From DATKJS01 sp964551995 (GTDB taxonomy: Bacteria; Acidobacteriota; Aminicenantia; Aminicenantales; Saccharicenantaceae): DNA of 64,000 bases. Below are positions 16,953-25,673 of the stretch, piece by piece. How positions within the stretch are numbered: position 1 is the first letter of the stretch; every line of letters begins with the position of its first letter. Where the stretch lies: assembly GCA_964551995.1 (NCBI GenBank), contig CAZKFD010000014.1, forward strand, positions 1 through 64,000, written 5' to 3'. The notes under the pieces are model-generated. The model ran no database searches, was not told the origin of the DNA, and saw nothing but the letters and a program-made list of their open reading frames with translations. The position numbers were made by a program, and so were the translations under genes.

Positions 16953-18623
16953 CTATTTAAGCATAGGAACTCTGATCCCGCTTCTCTTCGCGCAGGCGAT
17001 GGCCTCGGGATAGCCCGCGTCGGCGTGGCGCGCGACTCCCAGGCCCGGGTCCACGGTCAGGACGCTTTCGAGACGGCGGCCCATGGCGGCGCTTCCGTCG
17101 GCGACGACGACCATCCCGGCGTGGATGGACAGTCCGATCCCCACGCCGCCGCCGTGATGGACGGAGACCCACGACGCGCCGCTCACGGCGTTGAGAAGGG
17201 CGTTGAGGATAGGCCAGTCGGCGATGGCGTCAGAGCCGTCCCGCATTCCTTCGGTCTCCCGGTTCGGGGAGGCCACGGAGCCCGTGTCCAGGTGGTCACG
17301 CCCGATGACGATCGGGGCGCTGATCCACCCTTTCCTGACGAGGTGGTTGATCACTGCCCCGAACCGGGCCCGCTCTCCGTAGCCGAGCCAACAGATCCGC
17401 GCCGGCAGGCCCTGGAAGGTGACCTGCTTCCGGGCCTTCCGGATCCACCTCGCCAAGGCCTCGTCCTCGGGGAACTCGCGGAGGACGGCCTCGTCGGTGG
17501 CGTAAATGTCCGCCGGCTTGCCTGATAGGGCGGCCCAGCGGAAGGGCCCCTTCCCAAGGCAGAAAAGTGGCCGGATATATTCGGGCACGAAACCCGGGAT
17601 GTCGAAGGCGTCGGCGACGCCGGCCTTCTTCGCCTGGCCCCGGATGTTGTTGCCGTAATCGAAGGCCTGCGCCCCGCGCTTACGGAGCTCGAGCATGGCC
17701 CGGACGTGCACGGCCATCGACTCGTAAGACCGGTGGATGTAGTCCTCGGGATTCTCGCGCCTCAGCCGGAGGGCCTCTTCGTAGGGAAGGCCGCGGGGGA
17801 CGTAGCCGTTGAGCTCGTCGTGGGCAGAGGTCTGGTCGGTCAGAACGTCGGGAGTGATGCCGCGCCGGACAAACTCCGGAAGGACGTCGGCCGCGTTCCC
17901 GAGCAAGGCGATGGACAGGGGTTCGCCCTTGGCCCGGGCCGCATCGGACAGGCGCAATGCCTCATCGAGGCTCTCGGTCACGGTGTCGACGTAGCGGGTT
18001 TCAAGCCGCCGGCGGATCCGGTCCGGGTCGACCTCGACGACGACGGCCACGCCGTCGTTCATGGTCACAGCCAGCGGCTGCGCCCCGCCCATCCCGCCGA
18101 GGCCGGCGGTTAAAACGAGCTTCCCCCGGAGAGTGCCGTTGAAATGCTTGCAGGCGGCGGCCGACAGGGTCTCGTAGGTCCCCTGCAGGATGCCCTGCGT
18201 ACCGATGTAGATCCAGCTTCCGGCTGTCATCTGGCCGTACATCGTCAGTCCCAGGCCTTCCAGACGGCGGAACTCGTCCCACGTCGCCCATTTCGGGACG
18301 ATCATGGCGTTGGAGATGAGTACCCGCGGCGCCTCGGCATGGGTCTTGAAAACGGCCACCGGCTTGCCGGATTGGACGAGGAGAGTCTCGTCGTTTCCGA
18401 GCTTCTTGAGGCTGGCGACGATCGCCCGGAAACACTCCCAGTTGCGGGCGGCCTTCCCCGTCCCGCCGTAAACGATCAGCTCGTTGGGCTTCTCGCCGAC
18501 CTCGGGGTCCAGGTTGTTCATCAGCATCCGTAATGCGGCTTCCTGCGACCAGCCTTTGGTCCTCAGCCGAGGGCCGCGCGGGGCCCTGATCTTTCCCAGG
18601 GGCATTGCGTTTGCCGGAGACAT
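16953..18623 (-). CDS. hutU: Urocanate hydratase (urocanase)
   Basis: 556 aa from the ATG at 18623, where GAGGAGG lies at the right distance; an upstream in-frame start at 18647 has none. Motifs include YGGTGKAARNWECF, the NAD-binding LTAGLGGMGGAQPLA and the active-site RICWLGYGER with the catalytic Cys. It converts urocanate to imidazolonepropionate in histidine catabolism using tightly bound NAD. No hutH, hutI or hutG is in the window, so it stands alone here with its own terminator and a possible promoter at 18679-18708. Confidence 0.97.
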   Translation of the reverse strand: MSPANAMPLGKIRAPRGPRLRTKGWSQEAALRMLMNNLDPEVGEKPNELIVYGGTGKAARNWECFRAIVASLKKLGNDETLLVQSGKPVAVFKTHAEAPRVLISNAMIVPKWATWDEFRRLEGLGLTMYGQMTAGSWIYIGTQGILQGTYETLSAAACKHFNGTLRGKLVLTAGLGGMGGAQPLAVTMNDGVAVVVEVDPDRIRRRLETRYVDTVTESLDEALRLSDAARAKGEPLSIALLGNAADVLPEFVRRGITPDVLTDQTSAHDELNGYVPRGLPYEEALRLRRENPEDYIHRSYESMAVHVRAMLELRKRGAQAFDYGNNIRGQAKKAGVADAFDIPGFVPEYIRPLFCLGKGPFRWAALSGKPADIYATDEAVLREFPEDEALARWIRKARKQVTFQGLPARICWLGYGERARFGAVINHLVRKGWISAPIVIGRDHLDTGSVASPNRETEGMRDGSDAIADWPILNALLNAVSGASWVSVHHGGGVGIGLSIHAGMVVVADGSAAMGRRLESVLTVDPGLGVARHADAGYPEAIACAKRSGIRVPMLK

Positions 18624-18678
18624 GATTATCCTCCTCGGGAGGACCACGCCGCGCCCGGCGACCGGTCCCTATTTAAAA

Positions 18679-18708
18679 AATATATCACATCCCCTCGCCA
18701 AAATTCAA
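18679..18708 (-). promoter_or_regulatory. Candidate promoter of hutU
   Basis: Minus-strand TTGAAT (18708-18703) and TATATT (18684-18679) with an 18-bp spacer, inside the only AT-rich stretch upstream of hutU. The leader would be about 50 nt. Confidence 0.45.
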
Positions 18709-18709
18709 A

Positions 18710-18732
18710 AAAGGGCCCCTGTCCGGCCCTTT
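18710..18732. terminator. Inverted repeat between divergent hutU and GGDEF genes
   Basis: AAAGGGCC and GGCCCTTT (8-bp stem, 7-nt loop CCTGTCC); read on the minus strand the stem runs into six T. It could be a terminator or insulator between two divergent promoters, or an operator. No gene ends here, which makes simple termination odd. Confidence 0.4.
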
Positions 18733-18771
18733 CGCTCCCCGGATTCCGGAAAAAGCCGGAGGAAAAACGAG

Positions 18772-18801
18772 TTGACGAGCCACCCGGGAATGTTGTATAT
18801 T
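18772..18801 (+). promoter_or_regulatory. Promoter of the GGDEF-PilZ gene
   Basis: TTGACG (18772-18777) and TATATT (18796-18801) with an 18-bp spacer, each 5 of 6. The transcript would begin near 18808, giving a leader of about 114 nt. Confidence 0.6.
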
Positions 18802-18889
18802 GGGGGGCGCTTGGGAAGTGCCAAGGGCGATCAATGAATTCCGTTCGGCAGTAAGCCAGGGTTTCAGGGCTGAAGGGAAGGGAATAGGG

Positions 18890-18911
18890 GCCCTTCGGCG
18901 ATCGGAAGGGC
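18890..18911 (+). promoter_or_regulatory. Hairpin in the GGDEF leader covering the likely ribosome site
   Basis: GCCCTTC (18890-18896) pairs with GAAGGGC (18905-18911) across an 8-nt loop. The 3' arm contains GGAAGG, the best Shine-Dalgarno candidate before the ATG at 18922. A second small hairpin, CTTGG with CCAAG (18810-18825), lies at the predicted 5' end. No known riboswitch consensus is visible. Confidence 0.3.
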
Positions 18912-18921
18912 TGCGAGGGCT

Positions 18922-20946
18922 ATGAGCCAGAGGAAGGTTTTTATCCTCAATCCGTTCCCCGAGGAATCCGCCCTCCTATCCAGGATTGCGTCCAGGCTCG
19001 GCCCGGTCGATATCGCTCCGAGTCCGGAGGATCTCGGGGAAAAGCTGGCTGCAACGCCAGCCGGCGCCGCGGTCGTCGAAGAAGGCCTGGCCCGGTCGCC
19101 AGCCCTCAGGGACCTCCTCCCGGAGTCGACGGCCCTGATCTTGACCGGCCCCGACGAGGGCGCCCTGCGCCAGGCCGCCGAAGCGTGGCCCCCGGGCTTC
19201 TACGTCGATCTTTTTCCCGTCTCGCCCGGCTGCTTCCGGGAGGAGTCCTTCCTCCGGGCACTTGAGCGGGCCCTCGACCATTCCCGGCTGAAGGCGGAAG
19301 CCGCGAGCCTCCGCCGTGCCCTGGCGAACCAGGAGGCCAAGCTTCGCGACGTCTATGCGGAGATCCGGGAGATCAAAGGCCTGATCAACTCCAATTTCCT
19401 CCTGGAGATCGAGAAGAGGATCGCCATCGAGACCAAGTACGTTTGGTTCCAGAGGGAGCGGCAGCGGATCGAGGCCATCCTCCGGAAGATTTACGCCGCC
19501 GACGACGTCAGCAGCCTTCTCGACATCCTCCCGGACATCCGGGACATCGTCAAGGCCGCCAGCGCGACGTTCTACATCATCGAGGGCAACGAGATCATCG
19601 GCCGCTATCTCAAGCCCCTCGTCTGGGACAACGCCTACCTCTCGCACGCCGAGTTCTCCAAGTACATCGCCTTGTGGGACTCGCAGGATTTCGCCGCCAC
19701 GGCGGCCCGCTACGGCCAGGGCGTCAACGCCGCCGATCTCGCCCTCGACCGGAGAATGACCGCGCGCTACCAGGGATGCCTCCGCGCGCCCCTCAAGAAC
19801 CTCCTGGCGGTCCCCATCATGCACAGTCGGAAGGTCATCGGGGTCGTCGAAGTCTACAACAAGACCGTCCAGGGCAAGGTCAGCCCGGAAGGGTTCAGCC
19901 GCGAGGACCAGCAGATCCTCCAGGGGATCTCCGAGCACATGGCCATCGCCATGACCAAGCTCAACCTCATCCAGTACGACGCGCTGACAGGGCTCCTCCG
20001 TCCGGACCCGTTTTTCGAAAAGGTCCTCCAGAAGGTCAACGCACCCGGCAAGCGGCGGCGCGAGGACAGCGGGTTCGCCCTGGTCATGGGGGACGTTGAC
20101 TGGTTCAAGAACTACAACGACCGCAACGGCCATGAATCCGGGAACCGGCTGCTCCGGGAGCTCGCCCACGTCCTCAAGCTCTCCATCCGCGAGGAAGACC
20201 TGCTCTGCCGCTACGGCGGCGAGGAGTTCCTCTTTTTCCTGACGGGCGCCCAGGACCTCAACGAGGCGGCCGTTCTCACGGAACGCATCCGGAAAAATGT
20301 CGAGGACCACTATTTCGAGTTCCAAGAATTCCAGCCGCAGAACAACCTGACGATGTCGTTCGGCGTCACTGTCTTCCCGAAAAAGAAAACGGAACAGCCC
20401 GTCTCCATGTCCCCGGCGGACCTGAAGAGCCTGGCCTTCGAGGCGGACCTGGCCATGGCCGAGGCGAAGGGGAAGCGGCGGCCGGACCTGAAACCCCGGG
20501 AGGGGCAGGAGGCGTCCGGCGCCAAGAACAGAGTCTCGACCTACACGGCGGCGGCCGATGCGAGCCGAGGCACAAGCGACGTTCCGCCGGCCCTGGACCG
20601 GGGGATCCGGGAGAGGCGGAAACACGAGCGGGCCAACATTTCGACGCTGATGATATTCAAGGAGAGCGACGCTTTCAGGGTCGCCAAGACGGTCAACATC
20701 AGCCTCGGCGGCGCGAGAATCGTCTCTGACTCGAAGCTGCCCCCGGCCCAGATCATCGAGACCATCCTCGTCCTCGGCGATACGGCGAGCGCCATCCTGA
20801 GCGACGTCATCTATTCCGAGAAGCCGGGGACCGAAACGGTTTTTTATTATTCGGGGCTGAAGTTCCGGGACCTGACCACCGGGGATATCAGGAACCTGGA
20901 AGAGTATCTGCGGCGCTTCGGAAAGAAGGGCTATCCGGACGCTTGA
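18922..20946 (+). CDS. Diguanylate cyclase: pseudo-receiver, GAF, GGDEF and PilZ domains
   Basis: 674 aa. An N-terminal receiver-like region (1-115) lacks the usual acidic pocket; a coiled coil covers about 115-185, a GAF domain about 190-350 (NLLAVPIMHSRKVIGVVEVYNK), GGDEF about 355-515 with active site GGEEF at 432-436 and an inhibitory I-site RxxD at 423-426, five residues before it. A C-terminal PilZ domain has RRKHER (565-570) and NISLGG (592-597), both c-di-GMP-binding motifs. It should make c-di-GMP and sense it through the I-site and PilZ. The HD-GYP gene at 22353 would degrade the same messenger. Confidence 0.93.
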   Translation: MSQRKVFILNPFPEESALLSRIASRLGPVDIAPSPEDLGEKLAATPAGAAVVEEGLARSPALRDLLPESTALILTGPDEGALRQAAEAWPPGFYVDLFPVSPGCFREESFLRALERALDHSRLKAEAASLRRALANQEAKLRDVYAEIREIKGLINSNFLLEIEKRIAIETKYVWFQRERQRIEAILRKIYAADDVSSLLDILPDIRDIVKAASATFYIIEGNEIIGRYLKPLVWDNAYLSHAEFSKYIALWDSQDFAATAARYGQGVNAADLALDRRMTARYQGCLRAPLKNLLAVPIMHSRKVIGVVEVYNKTVQGKVSPEGFSREDQQILQGISEHMAIAMTKLNLIQYDALTGLLRPDPFFEKVLQKVNAPGKRRREDSGFALVMGDVDWFKNYNDRNGHESGNRLLRELAHVLKLSIREEDLLCRYGGEEFLFFLTGAQDLNEAAVLTERIRKNVEDHYFEFQEFQPQNNLTMSFGVTVFPKKKTEQPVSMSPADLKSLAFEADLAMAEAKGKRRPDLKPREGQEASGAKNRVSTYTAAADASRGTSDVPPALDRGIRERRKHERANISTLMIFKESDAFRVAKTVNISLGGARIVSDSKLPPAQIIETILVLGDTASAILSDVIYSEKPGTETVFYYSGLKFRDLTTGDIRNLEEYLRRFGKKGYPDA

Positions 20947-20955
20947 GCCCGGCCC

Positions 20956-22209
20956 TCACTTGGATTCGATCTCGTCCTTCATGGCCTTCAGATACGGCCC
21001 GCGGGGCGTGATCCGGGCGATGAAAAGGCCTTTCATCTCGTCCGCGGTCTTGGTGAACGACAGGAACTCCTCGGGATTGCTCCAGTTTTCCATGCTCAGG
21101 CGCTCAAGCAGGCCGCGCAGGGTCTGGGTGTTGAGGATCGCACCGGTGTAGGCAGGAAGGGCCCAGACCTTTTTCTCGATCATTTTGACGATCCTCAGAA
21201 AGAGCGCCCGCAAACCCTCCTGCCAGTTGATGAGCTCCTGCTTGATGAAGAACTGCTCCTTCGGCGATTCCGTCCGTCCGAGCTTCGCCGACAGGCGGCG
21301 GGCCTCGTCGATCGTCCGGTCGATCGCGGAAAACAGGCTTTCCCCGTCGATCAGGCCCTTGCCGTCCTTCTGAAAATAATGGATCTCCCCGCTCCCGTTG
21401 GCCGGTTCCGACTTCCGGCAGGATTCGAGGGCCGCGCAGACCGCCTCCTCAGACTCCTCAGCGGCGGGCCCCGCCGCGGCGCTCGTCCGGGCTACAGGCT
21501 CAGCAGCGGCCTCTCCGGACGGCGGCCCCTCCTCGGCGACCCGGGCCGAGTCGGCGATCAGGTCCTGGATCTCCGGGATCTTGAGCTCCGGCGGAGGACC
21601 GGAGGCGAGGGAGGCAAGCTCCCCGTCGTCCCCCGCCTGCACCGTGGGGGCGCCCAGGCCCGCGGCCGCCGACTCGACGGCCAGGAGCTCCTTGATCTTC
21701 TTCAGCTTCTCCAGCTCCTGATCGAGGTCGATGGCCACGGTTTTCTGTTGCTCGTCGAAGACGTCGGCGACGATGCCGAACCGTTCCCTGAGGTCGGTCT
21801 TGAGGAACGCGGCCCGCTCGGCGGTCTTGCCCCGCAGCTCTTCTATCTTCTTCTGGAGATCGGTGACGTTCCGGATCTCCTCGACCGTGGCCTTCGCCAG
21901 GCTTTCGATCTCGGCCTGTAGACGGACGATCTTATCAAAATGCTCGCGCGCCCGGGCGATAAGGCCGTCCCGTTCCTTTTCGGCCTCGCGGACGACGTCC
22001 CGGTATTCTTCGAGCGCGCCGCGCTCCTTTTCGAATTCCCGCTCGACTTCCTCCTTCCGCCGGCGGGCCGCCTCTTTCTCCTGATTGATCCGGGCGACGA
22101 GCTCGCGCTCGATGTCGTCGATTTTCCTGTGGCGGAGCTTGTCCAGCTGGACTTCGATTTCCTCGATGACCTGGCCGGGTTCCTTGAGAATGTCGCGCTC
22201 TTGACCCAT
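20956..22209 (-). CDS. Coiled-coil protein of unknown function
   Basis: 417 aa, soluble. Residues about 10-175 are a long charged coiled coil (repeated E/K/R heptads), followed by an Ala/Glu/Pro-rich linker (about 195-265) and a C-terminal globular part (about 270-417) with KKVWALPAYTGAILNTQTL and FIARITPRGPYLKAM. No family is recognised. The start at 22209 has AAGGAG 7 nt upstream. It is convergent with the GGDEF gene (9 bp apart) and divergent from the HD-GYP gene, so a link to c-di-GMP signalling is possible by position only. Confidence 0.7.
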   Translation of the reverse strand: MGQERDILKEPGQVIEEIEVQLDKLRHRKIDDIERELVARINQEKEAARRRKEEVEREFEKERGALEEYRDVVREAEKERDGLIARAREHFDKIVRLQAEIESLAKATVEEIRNVTDLQKKIEELRGKTAERAAFLKTDLRERFGIVADVFDEQQKTVAIDLDQELEKLKKIKELLAVESAAAGLGAPTVQAGDDGELASLASGPPPELKIPEIQDLIADSARVAEEGPPSGEAAAEPVARTSAAAGPAAEESEEAVCAALESCRKSEPANGSGEIHYFQKDGKGLIDGESLFSAIDRTIDEARRLSAKLGRTESPKEQFFIKQELINWQEGLRALFLRIVKMIEKKVWALPAYTGAILNTQTLRGLLERLSMENWSNPEEFLSFTKTADEMKGLFIARITPRGPYLKAMKDEIESK

Positions 22210-22235
22210 CCTGTCTCTCCTTAGCCTCGACCTTT

Positions 22236-22264
22236 ATCTTATAAATCGCGGGGCCGACTGTCAA
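22236..22264 (-). promoter_or_regulatory. Promoter of the coiled-coil gene
   Basis: Minus-strand TTGACA (22264-22259, perfect) and TAAGAT (22241-22236) with a 17-bp spacer; TATAAG lies 2 bp earlier with a 15-bp spacer. Confidence 0.5.
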
Positions 22265-22315
22265 GGAGCAATGGGGCCGGGGAGCCGGGCCTCGGCGGGA
22301 CGCGCCGCCAGTCCC

Positions 22316-22344
22316 TTGAAGAGGAGAGAGAAAACGTGTATAAA
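22316..22344 (+). promoter_or_regulatory. Promoter of the HD-GYP gene, start nearly at the ATG
   Basis: TTGAAG (22316-22321) and TATAAA (22339-22344) with a 17-bp spacer. The predicted transcript start is about 22351, two bases before the ATG at 22353, so the mRNA may be leaderless. Confidence 0.5.
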
Positions 22345-22352
22345 AGCGGGAG

Positions 22353-23453
22353 ATGATTCTTGTTGACGGAAACCACGCCCGGCGCCGGGCCCTCGCCTCT
22401 TTCCTGGAAAAACGAGGCCTCCGCGTGACGGCCTGCGACGGGCTCCCCGATCCCGGAAGCCCTGCGGTCGCCGCGGACGGCACCGACGTTCTCGTCGTCG
22501 AGCTTGAGGAAGCGGGACCGAAGGACCTCGAGGCCCTGGAAACGATGAAGCGGGCCCGGCCCGGTCTGTCCCTCGTGGCGCTCGCGGCCGCCGACGCGTC
22601 CGAGGCCCTTCTTCCCCACCTCGACACCGGCCTCATCGACCACATCGTCCCCGCGGGGCATCCCGCCGGAGTCTATTCGGCGGTCCGGGCGGAGGAGCTC
22701 AGAAGGACGCTGGCGCGGACAAGCGAGGCCTGCCGTAAGAGTCTGCGGCGGCTGAAGGCGGAATACGCCGGCGACCGCCGCCGGGCTATGGAAATCGAGG
22801 AGATCTACGAAACGACCCTCGAAAACTTCATGACGGCCCTCGACCTGAGGGACGTCGAGACATACGGCCATTCCAAGACCGTCGCCCGCTACAGCTATGT
22901 CCTGGCCGAGGCCCTGGGCATCCGGGACCCGCAGGTCCTCGACAACATCCGCAAAGGGGCGCTTCTCCACGACATCGGCAAGATCGCCATCCCCGATGCC
23001 GTGCTAAAAAAGCCGGGGCCGCTGACCGCCCCGGAATGGGAGAAAATCCGGCGGCACCCCGCCCTCGGTTACGGACTCATCAAGGACATCAAGCTCGTCC
23101 CGGAGGTCGGGCACATCATCCTCCGCCATCACGAGCGGTTCGACGGCGCGGGCTATCCGGGCGGCTTGAAGGGCGCGGACATCCCTCTCGAGGCCCGGAT
23201 CTTCGCCGTGTCCGACACGCTCGACGCCATTACTTCGTACCGCCCCTACCGGCCGCACCGGGACTTCCGGACGGCGCGGGACGAGATCACCCGGAACTCG
23301 GGGACGCAGTTCGACCCCGCAGTCGTGGACGCCTTTTGCGGCCTCAGCCTCTCCGTTTGGGAAAAGATCCGCTTCGAAACGACGCGGATTATGCCCGCCG
23401 CCGGGGCTGGTTTCGGGCCTCCGGACAGGAAGCGCCCCGGCAAGGCGGCCTGA
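22353..23453 (+). CDS. HD-GYP c-di-GMP phosphodiesterase with degenerate receiver
   Basis: 366 aa. Residues 1-115 look like a response-regulator receiver (MILVDGNHARRRALASFLE) but the phospho-acceptor Asp position reads LVVELEEAG, so it is probably not phosphorylated. The HD-GYP domain spans about 160-340: HD at 206-207 (LLHDIGKIAIPD) and HHERFDGAGYPGG at 259-271, the full signature, with later metal ligands VSDTLDAI. It should hydrolyse c-di-GMP to GMP or pGpG. Together with the GGDEF-PilZ gene 1.4 kb upstream it forms a local synthesis/degradation pair, both with pseudo-receivers. Confidence 0.93.
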   Translation: MILVDGNHARRRALASFLEKRGLRVTACDGLPDPGSPAVAADGTDVLVVELEEAGPKDLEALETMKRARPGLSLVALAAADASEALLPHLDTGLIDHIVPAGHPAGVYSAVRAEELRRTLARTSEACRKSLRRLKAEYAGDRRRAMEIEEIYETTLENFMTALDLRDVETYGHSKTVARYSYVLAEALGIRDPQVLDNIRKGALLHDIGKIAIPDAVLKKPGPLTAPEWEKIRRHPALGYGLIKDIKLVPEVGHIILRHHERFDGAGYPGGLKGADIPLEARIFAVSDTLDAITSYRPYRPHRDFRTARDEITRNSGTQFDPAVVDAFCGLSLSVWEKIRFETTRIMPAAGAGFGPPDRKRPGKAA

Positions 23454-23454
23454 T

Positions 23455-24300
23455 TCAGGCCCGGCGGGCGGTAATGACGCGGGGCGTGCCCGCCAGGTCC
23501 CAGGCTGTTTCGATTTCGGTCCAGCGCTTCCCGAAGAGCGAGAGCACCTCGCCGCGCTGGCCCTTGCCGATTTCTAAGATGAGATAGCCGCCTGGCTTGA
23601 GGAACCTTCCGGCGCCCCGGGCCAGGCGCCGGATCAGCTCCAGGCCGGACTCCCCCGCCAGGAGCGCTCTCTGGGGCTCGAAATCGCGGATCTCGGCCGG
23701 GAGGCCGTCCCACTCCCGGCGCGAAACATAGGGGGGATTGGAGACGATGAAGTCGAAACGGGCGCCGGTCTTGCGGAAGGCCGAAAATAGGTTGCTGCGG
23801 ATGAACTCGACGCGCCCGGCCTTCTGGAGCGCCGCGTTCCTCCGGGCGACGCTCAAGGCGCGCCGCGAGATGTCGGCCGCGAAAATCCGGGCCCGGGGCA
23901 GCTCCTTCTCCAGCGCGATGGCGATGTTCCCGCAACCGGTCCCGAGGTCCAGGATGTCCTCGGCGGCGCGGCTCGAAAGCTCCAGGACCTTTTCGACGAG
24001 GATCTCGGTCTCAGGCCTGGGGATGAGCACGGAAGGGGAAACCCTCAGCGGGATGGACCAGAACTCTCTGGTCCCGGTCAGGTAGGAAAGCGGCACGCCC
24101 TCCTTCCGCCTCTCGACGAGCCGCAGGAAATAGGCCTCCGTCTTCGGCGACACCGGAGCCCGGGGAGCGGCGAAGTAATCCTCCTCCGAAAGGGAGGCGG
24201 CCCGCAACAGGAGGACCTTGGCTTCGAGGACCGATTGGGGCCGGCCCTGCAGGAGGGAAACTCCGCAGCGAAAAAGGTCGTCGAGCGTTTTAGAGTTCAC
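23455..24300 (-). CDS. prmC: Peptide chain release factor N5-glutamine methyltransferase
   Basis: 281 aa. SAM-binding motif ILDLGTGCGNIAIAL and the catalytic NPPY in FIVSNPPYVSRREW; the N-terminal helical domain has YLTGTREFWS, a PrmC hallmark. It methylates the Gln of the GGQ motif in RF1/RF2. It overlaps the end of prfA by 11 nt, its substrate gene, a very common arrangement. It ends 2 bp from the convergent HD-GYP stop. Confidence 0.95.
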   Translation of the reverse strand: MNSKTLDDLFRCGVSLLQGRPQSVLEAKVLLLRAASLSEEDYFAAPRAPVSPKTEAYFLRLVERRKEGVPLSYLTGTREFWSIPLRVSPSVLIPRPETEILVEKVLELSSRAAEDILDLGTGCGNIAIALEKELPRARIFAADISRRALSVARRNAALQKAGRVEFIRSNLFSAFRKTGARFDFIVSNPPYVSRREWDGLPAEIRDFEPQRALLAGESGLELIRRLARGAGRFLKPGGYLILEIGKGQRGEVLSLFGKRWTEIETAWDLAGTPRVITARRA

Positions 24301-25393
24301 GGCCCCGTGTTTGAGCCTCGTCGCCGGCCGGCTCCCCGAGCGCCTGCGTCTGGGACTGAAGGACGAGGTTTTCGAGGAGCTCGTCCAGCTCGCCGTCGAG
24401 GATGCCCTCCAGGTTGTGGAAACTCATGTTCAGCCGGTGGTCGGTTACCCGCGATTGGGGGAAGTTGTAGGTGCGGATTTTCTCGCTCCTCTCGCCCGTG
24501 CCGACCTGCGAGCGGCGATTCCGGTCGATCGCGGCCTTCTGTTCCCTTTGGGCGATATCGAGGAGCCGGGACCTGAGGACCCGGAGGGCTTTCTCCTTGT
24601 TCCGGTGCTGGGATTTTTCGTCCTGGCAGGACACGACGATCCCGGAGGGCCGGTGCGTGATGCGGATAGCGGTGTAGTTCCGGTTGACGTTCTGCCCGCC
24701 CGGGCCCGAGGAGCCGAAGGCCTCGATCTTGAGGTCTTTCGGGTCGATCCGGAGGTCGATCTCATCGGCCTCCGGGAGGACCGCCACAGTCGCGGTCGAG
24801 GTGTGGATGCGCCCGGCGGCCTCCGTCCGCGGCACGCGCTGGACCCGGTGGACGCCGCTTTCGTACTTCAGCCGGGAGTACGCGCCCTGGCCGCGGATGT
24901 TGGCCAGCGCCTCCTTGATGCCCCCGATCGGCGACAGGCTCGTATCCATGACCTCAAACCGCCAGCCCTTGTGCTCGGCGAACCGCATGTACATCCGGAG
25001 CAGGTCCTGGGCGAAGAGCGAGGCCTCGTCCCCGCCCGCGCCGGCCCGGATCTCGAGGATGACGTTCTTCTCGTCGTTCGGGTCCGTCGGCAGGAGCAAG
25101 ATCCGGAGGTCGGAAGCCAGGGTCTTCTCGCGCTTCCCGAGGAGCTCGATCTCCCCCTCGGCCATCTTCCGCAGCTCCGCCTCGGCCGTCGGGTCGCTGA
25201 GGAGATGATGGGCCTCCTCGATGTCCCTGCGAACTTTCCGGTAGTCTTCGAACTTCCGAATGATAGGCTCGAGGTCGGACCGCTCCTTGGCGAGTTCACG
25301 GAGCTTCTGGGAGTTGCCGGCCAGCGCCGGGTCGGAGAGCGCCCGCGTGAGCTGGTTGTATTTGTCCTCGAGGGCCTGGAGCTCCTGGATCAT
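24290..25393 (-). CDS. prfA: Peptide chain release factor 1
   Basis: 367 aa from the ATG at 25393, which overlaps the rpmE stop; the frame stays open further upstream but that is shadow of rpmE. Segments RVQRVPRTEAAGRIHTS and the GGQ motif in GSSGPGGQNVN are diagnostic. The codon-recognition tripeptide is PRT, matching the RF1 PxT pattern, not the RF2 SPF. It terminates translation at UAA and UAG. Translational coupling with rpmE is suggested by the overlap and the lack of a strong ribosome site. Confidence 0.95.
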   Translation of the reverse strand: MIQELQALEDKYNQLTRALSDPALAGNSQKLRELAKERSDLEPIIRKFEDYRKVRRDIEEAHHLLSDPTAEAELRKMAEGEIELLGKREKTLASDLRILLLPTDPNDEKNVILEIRAGAGGDEASLFAQDLLRMYMRFAEHKGWRFEVMDTSLSPIGGIKEALANIRGQGAYSRLKYESGVHRVQRVPRTEAAGRIHTSTATVAVLPEADEIDLRIDPKDLKIEAFGSSGPGGQNVNRNYTAIRITHRPSGIVVSCQDEKSQHRNKEKALRVLRSRLLDIAQREQKAAIDRNRRSQVGTGERSEKIRTYNFPQSRVTDHRLNMSFHNLEGILDGELDELLENLVLQSQTQALGEPAGDEAQTRGREL

Positions 25394-25605
25394 CGGGTCC
25401 GTTTCTTGGGCTCGCCGTATTTCTTCCGGAACTTCTCCACCCGGCCCGCGCTGTCCACGAACTTTTGCTTCCCGGTGAAGAAGGGATGGCACTGGGAGCA
25501 GATCTCGACCCGGATCTCCTTTTTCGTCGAGCGGGTCTTGAAGGTGTTGCCGCAGGCGCAGGTCACGATGCATTCCTGATATTCCGGATGAATGCCTTTC
25601 TTCAT
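25390..25605 (-). CDS. rpmE: 50S ribosomal protein L31, zinc-binding form
   Basis: 71 aa, normal length. Starts MKKGIHPEYQECIVTCACG and ends in a Lys/Arg-rich tail. The Cys set (Cys at 12, 16, 18 region and CSQCH at about 37-41) marks the zinc-containing C+ form. A clear AAGGAG precedes the ATG. It is the first gene of rpmE-prfA-prmC. Confidence 0.97.
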   Translation of the reverse strand: MKKGIHPEYQECIVTCACGNTFKTRSTKKEIRVEICSQCHPFFTGKQKFVDSAGRVEKFRKKYGEPKKRTR

Positions 25606-25628
25606 GAATCGATCTCCTTAGGCGCCGT

Positions 25629-25657
25629 ATTATAGCAAAATCCGAAGGCCCCCGCAA
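25629..25657 (-). promoter_or_regulatory. Promoter of rpmE-prfA-prmC
   Basis: Minus-strand TATAAT (25634-25629, perfect) with TTGCGG 17 bp upstream (25657-25652). The leader to rpmE would be about 16-18 nt, just enough for the AAGGAG site. Confidence 0.5.
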
Positions 25658-25673
25658 AACCCAGCGAGGAGCC

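Noticed and set aside
18801..18921. c-di-GMP (GEMM) riboswitch before the GGDEF gene
   Set aside because: The leader lacks the conserved GEMM-I or GEMM-II core sequences; only simple hairpins are seen.
24290..25393. Assignment as release factor 2
   Set aside because: The recognition tripeptide is PRT (RF1 PxT type), not SPF, and prmC follows as usual for prfA.
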